A stretch of DNA of 64,000 nt from Protopterus annectens (taxonomy: Eukaryota; Chordata; Ceratodontiformes; Protopteridae): assembly GCF_019279795.1 (NCBI RefSeq), contig NC_056730.1, forward strand, positions 607,476,383-607,540,382, read 5' to 3'. The stretch's first letter is position 1, and each line of letters opens with the position of its first letter. The position numbers and the translations under genes were made by a program. Below, piece after piece: positions 61,812 through 64,000 of this stretch. The notes under the pieces are model-generated. The model was not told where the DNA came from. It worked only from the letters and a program-made list of their open reading frames with translations, and did no database searches.

Positions 61812-62973
61812 AAGCTATCTGGAGAGTAGTGGTTTGGCTTTCTGTGCAATCGCTTCTGAGGTGCAGAAAAGGTTGCTCATCCTTGAAACAGCATGTAAAG
61901 GTGCATCTTAATGATTTTTACTACTCATATTTAAACATCCTTGATGCAGTTCCACTCATTCTGTGTATGGTTCATATCTTTTTATTGCCTGCCTCACTTT
62001 TTTGGGCTAGCCATGATCGTGAATATGCCGAGGGCATAGTCCATGGTAAATTGCATCAGTCAAAGAGGGCATCTATTCAAAAACCTGAGCAGGTTTCATC
62101 CTTGAATGGTCTCCTTTGAATGGTGGTGCCACTTTGCTAAATCACTCTTCACAATGGACAGGTAGTTATGCAGGCTGTAGACACCGGAGACTGTGAAGTG
62201 TGAATAGGAGAAGCCCTCTCATTTCCCCTCTTAAAATCCCTTCACTGTAGTACTGCACAGCTCCCTCCCTTTAACTAGGGAGCTTAACTTCAGTTTAAAA
62301 GCCACCTGAATGAGATTTACAAGCTCCTTGATATGTCCAGTATTAAAGTAATGTGTTAGTACATTTAGTGTGAGTAGTCCTGAGATATGAGTCTGACATT
62401 TGGAAATACTTCTGCTCTGCTACTCCTCTGGCCTAGTGGTTAGTGAGATGGTTTTATGTGTGCAGATTACAGGGTTCAATACCTGATTGCAATGAAAGGC
62501 AGGCAGTTTCTTTTTTGTCCAGATGCCTTTTTCCTCTCTTCCCCTGTCCATTTGCTACATCGTTTTACACTTGCAAACTTACCATTGTCTGTAGAGCACA
62601 TGGATTGGCACACAAAGGCCTACTGAGCTCCTTGCACATTACAGCAACACACTGGCAGAATGCAATGCCTTGCTGAGTACAGTTGCTATATATGACAGGC
62701 ATACTCCTAGGGAGGTCTAAGATGAGGGAGACACTATAGAAGACTTCCAGAAATGAGAGGGTGGGGTCAGACTGCTGGTCCTTGTTTACACTCACTGTGT
62801 TGATATCTGCACTCTGTCTTCCTTGTCCTTGCCTTCTTTCTCTTTGACACTATTTGCCGGACTGCCTAGCAATGCCTCAAGTTCTAAAGTATATTATCTC
62901 CAATGGTCTCCAGACATTGAGCTTGAGCCTCCTTATCGATAAAGAAAAGTGAATCTCCTACGACTTCCCACAC

Positions 62974-63045
62974 TGCTGTGACTCGGATTTGAACTGAGGT
63001 TGCTGTGGCCACAACACGGAGTACTAACCACTATATTATCACAGC
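62974..63045 (-). pseudogene. tRNA-His relic, about nine substitutions
   Basis: Mostly CpG-type changes: GCTGTG, TTTGAACTGAGG, GTGGCC, AACACGG, TATTATC and CACAGC. It is the last tRNA-His copy before the array ends. Confidence 0.9.
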
Positions 63046-63189
63046 AAGCTATCTGGAGAGGAGTGGTTTGGCTTTCTGTGCAATCACTTCTGAGGTGCAG
63101 AAAAGGTTGCACATCCTTGAAACAGCATGTAAAGGTGCATCTTAACTGATTTTTACTACTCATATTTAAACATCCTTGATGCAGTTCCA

Positions 63190-64000
63190 AGATGTGGAAC
63201 ACTGGACATCCTACAAGCCTGTGCACAGCTTGTGGAGGCATCACTTAATTCGACCACATAAGATGTCTTGAACATCATGACTGTGTCACAGCATGACACT
63301 CGTCACCTGTACAGAATCCACATACATACAGAGACAACCACATCAGGCCACAGATACAGTACATTTCCCTTGCTGCTGTTGGACATCACTGTCAGCCGTG
63401 CACCTCGTGTGTGTGGTACAAAAATGTCATGTGGGACATGGTGTATTGACAAGTCTGCCATGTGTGGACATGGTTGCCAGGCAGCTAAGATATGTTAGCA
63501 GATGTGCAGGGGTGTCACCCATTTGTCCTTTTGTGACCTGTTACACATGACACATCATGGTTTAGTGTGTATACACCTCTGTGACATGGGTCACAATCCA
63601 CAGTATATATGTATTGTGTATGCACACAGTCATGGCTATCCACTGTGTGTGTAATCCACACTGTATAGCAATAGAGATGCGTCATGATTCCATGCAATGG
63701 CACTGTGTCTGTACTTCACACTGTATAGCAATATAGATGCCTCATAATACCCTTCACTGGTCATGCACATCTGCTAAAAGTGCATTCTATCTGTAGGGCA
63801 TACAGACAACACTGCAATGTGACACCATTACACCGCTGTACATGTGTCAGGACACCATTGTGTCAAACATGTATGCATGTCAATGCACACGTCAGCAGAT
63901 TACATGTCATACTACATGTTAATGTCAAGGTCATATGCCTCACATCAGCCATGTGTACTGTTAACCTGTGCTGGTCCACCTGGTGTAACACAGGGATTCA
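63190..64000. other. Unique flank with weak short direct repeats
   Basis: No similarity to the array unit. The sequence is rich in CATGTG and CACTGTG words. Two ~60-bp imperfect repeats share CACACTGTATAGCAATA (about 63657-63674 and 63717-63734). Short reading frames here show no domain, and no gene is supported. Confidence 0.6.

Larger units (their letters stand above)
61011..63189. repeat. Last diverged units and right edge of the array
   Basis: Nearly two units of right type, with tRNA-like elements at 61188 and 62422 and tRNA-His relics at 61740 and 62974. Similarity to the unit ends abruptly after GATGCAGTTCCA at 63189. Confidence 0.92.

Noticed and set aside
63268-63703. Small reading frames in the right flank
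   Set aside because: Overlapping frames on both strands with no recognisable motif.

Overview
The window is eukaryotic nuclear DNA, almost certainly vertebrate. It holds tRNA-His(GTG) genes whose 72-nt sequence matches the vertebrate nuclear gene as I know it, two CR1/L2-clade LINEs with esterase-type ORF1s, and an endogenous retrovirus with a gamma-type envelope and a lysine-tRNA primer site. Large tandem tRNA arrays plus CR1/L2 LINEs suggest an amphibian, fish or other non-mammalian vertebrate; the species cannot be fixed from the sequence.

The backbone is a tandem array of a ~1233-bp unit (1232 bp when a C-run is one base shorter). Each unit carries a tRNA-His gene on the minus strand and, about 520 bp away, a plus-strand tRNA-like element with A box, B box and a T6 terminator but no tRNA cloverleaf. 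Conserved spacer fills the rest. No host protein gene is supported. The short reading frames that recur every ~1233 bp are by-products of the repeat.

Layout: 1-815 is an error-rich or diverged first unit ending at a 500-N gap (816-1315). 1316-28177 is a very uniform block of about 22 units. Nineteen of its 22 tRNA-His copies are canonical and three have a 1-base deletion. 28178-36795 is an endogenous retrovirus (LTR, Lys primer site, gag, pro-pol, env, polypurine tract, LTR) flanked by a 5-bp duplication, GGAGC. The LTRs differ by about 1.2%. From 36796 to 63189 the same array continues with older, diverged units. It is interrupted by a plus-strand LINE (41640-45841), a 109-bp insertion (48092-48200), a minus-strand LINE with two ~605-bp direct repeats at its 5' end (50336-55690), and an island of scrambled unit-like fragments (about 59400-61010). 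The array stops at 63189; the last 800 bp is unrelated sequence with weak short direct repeats.

The provirus marks the border between freshly homogenised units (left) and decaying units (right). Right-hand tRNA-His copies are mostly pseudogenes with CpG-type changes. The exception is one canonical copy at 38728-38799, which lies in a short tract of left-type sequence and looks like a gene-conversion patch. The left block is probably the functional, high-copy histidine tRNA locus and the right part its degenerating edge.
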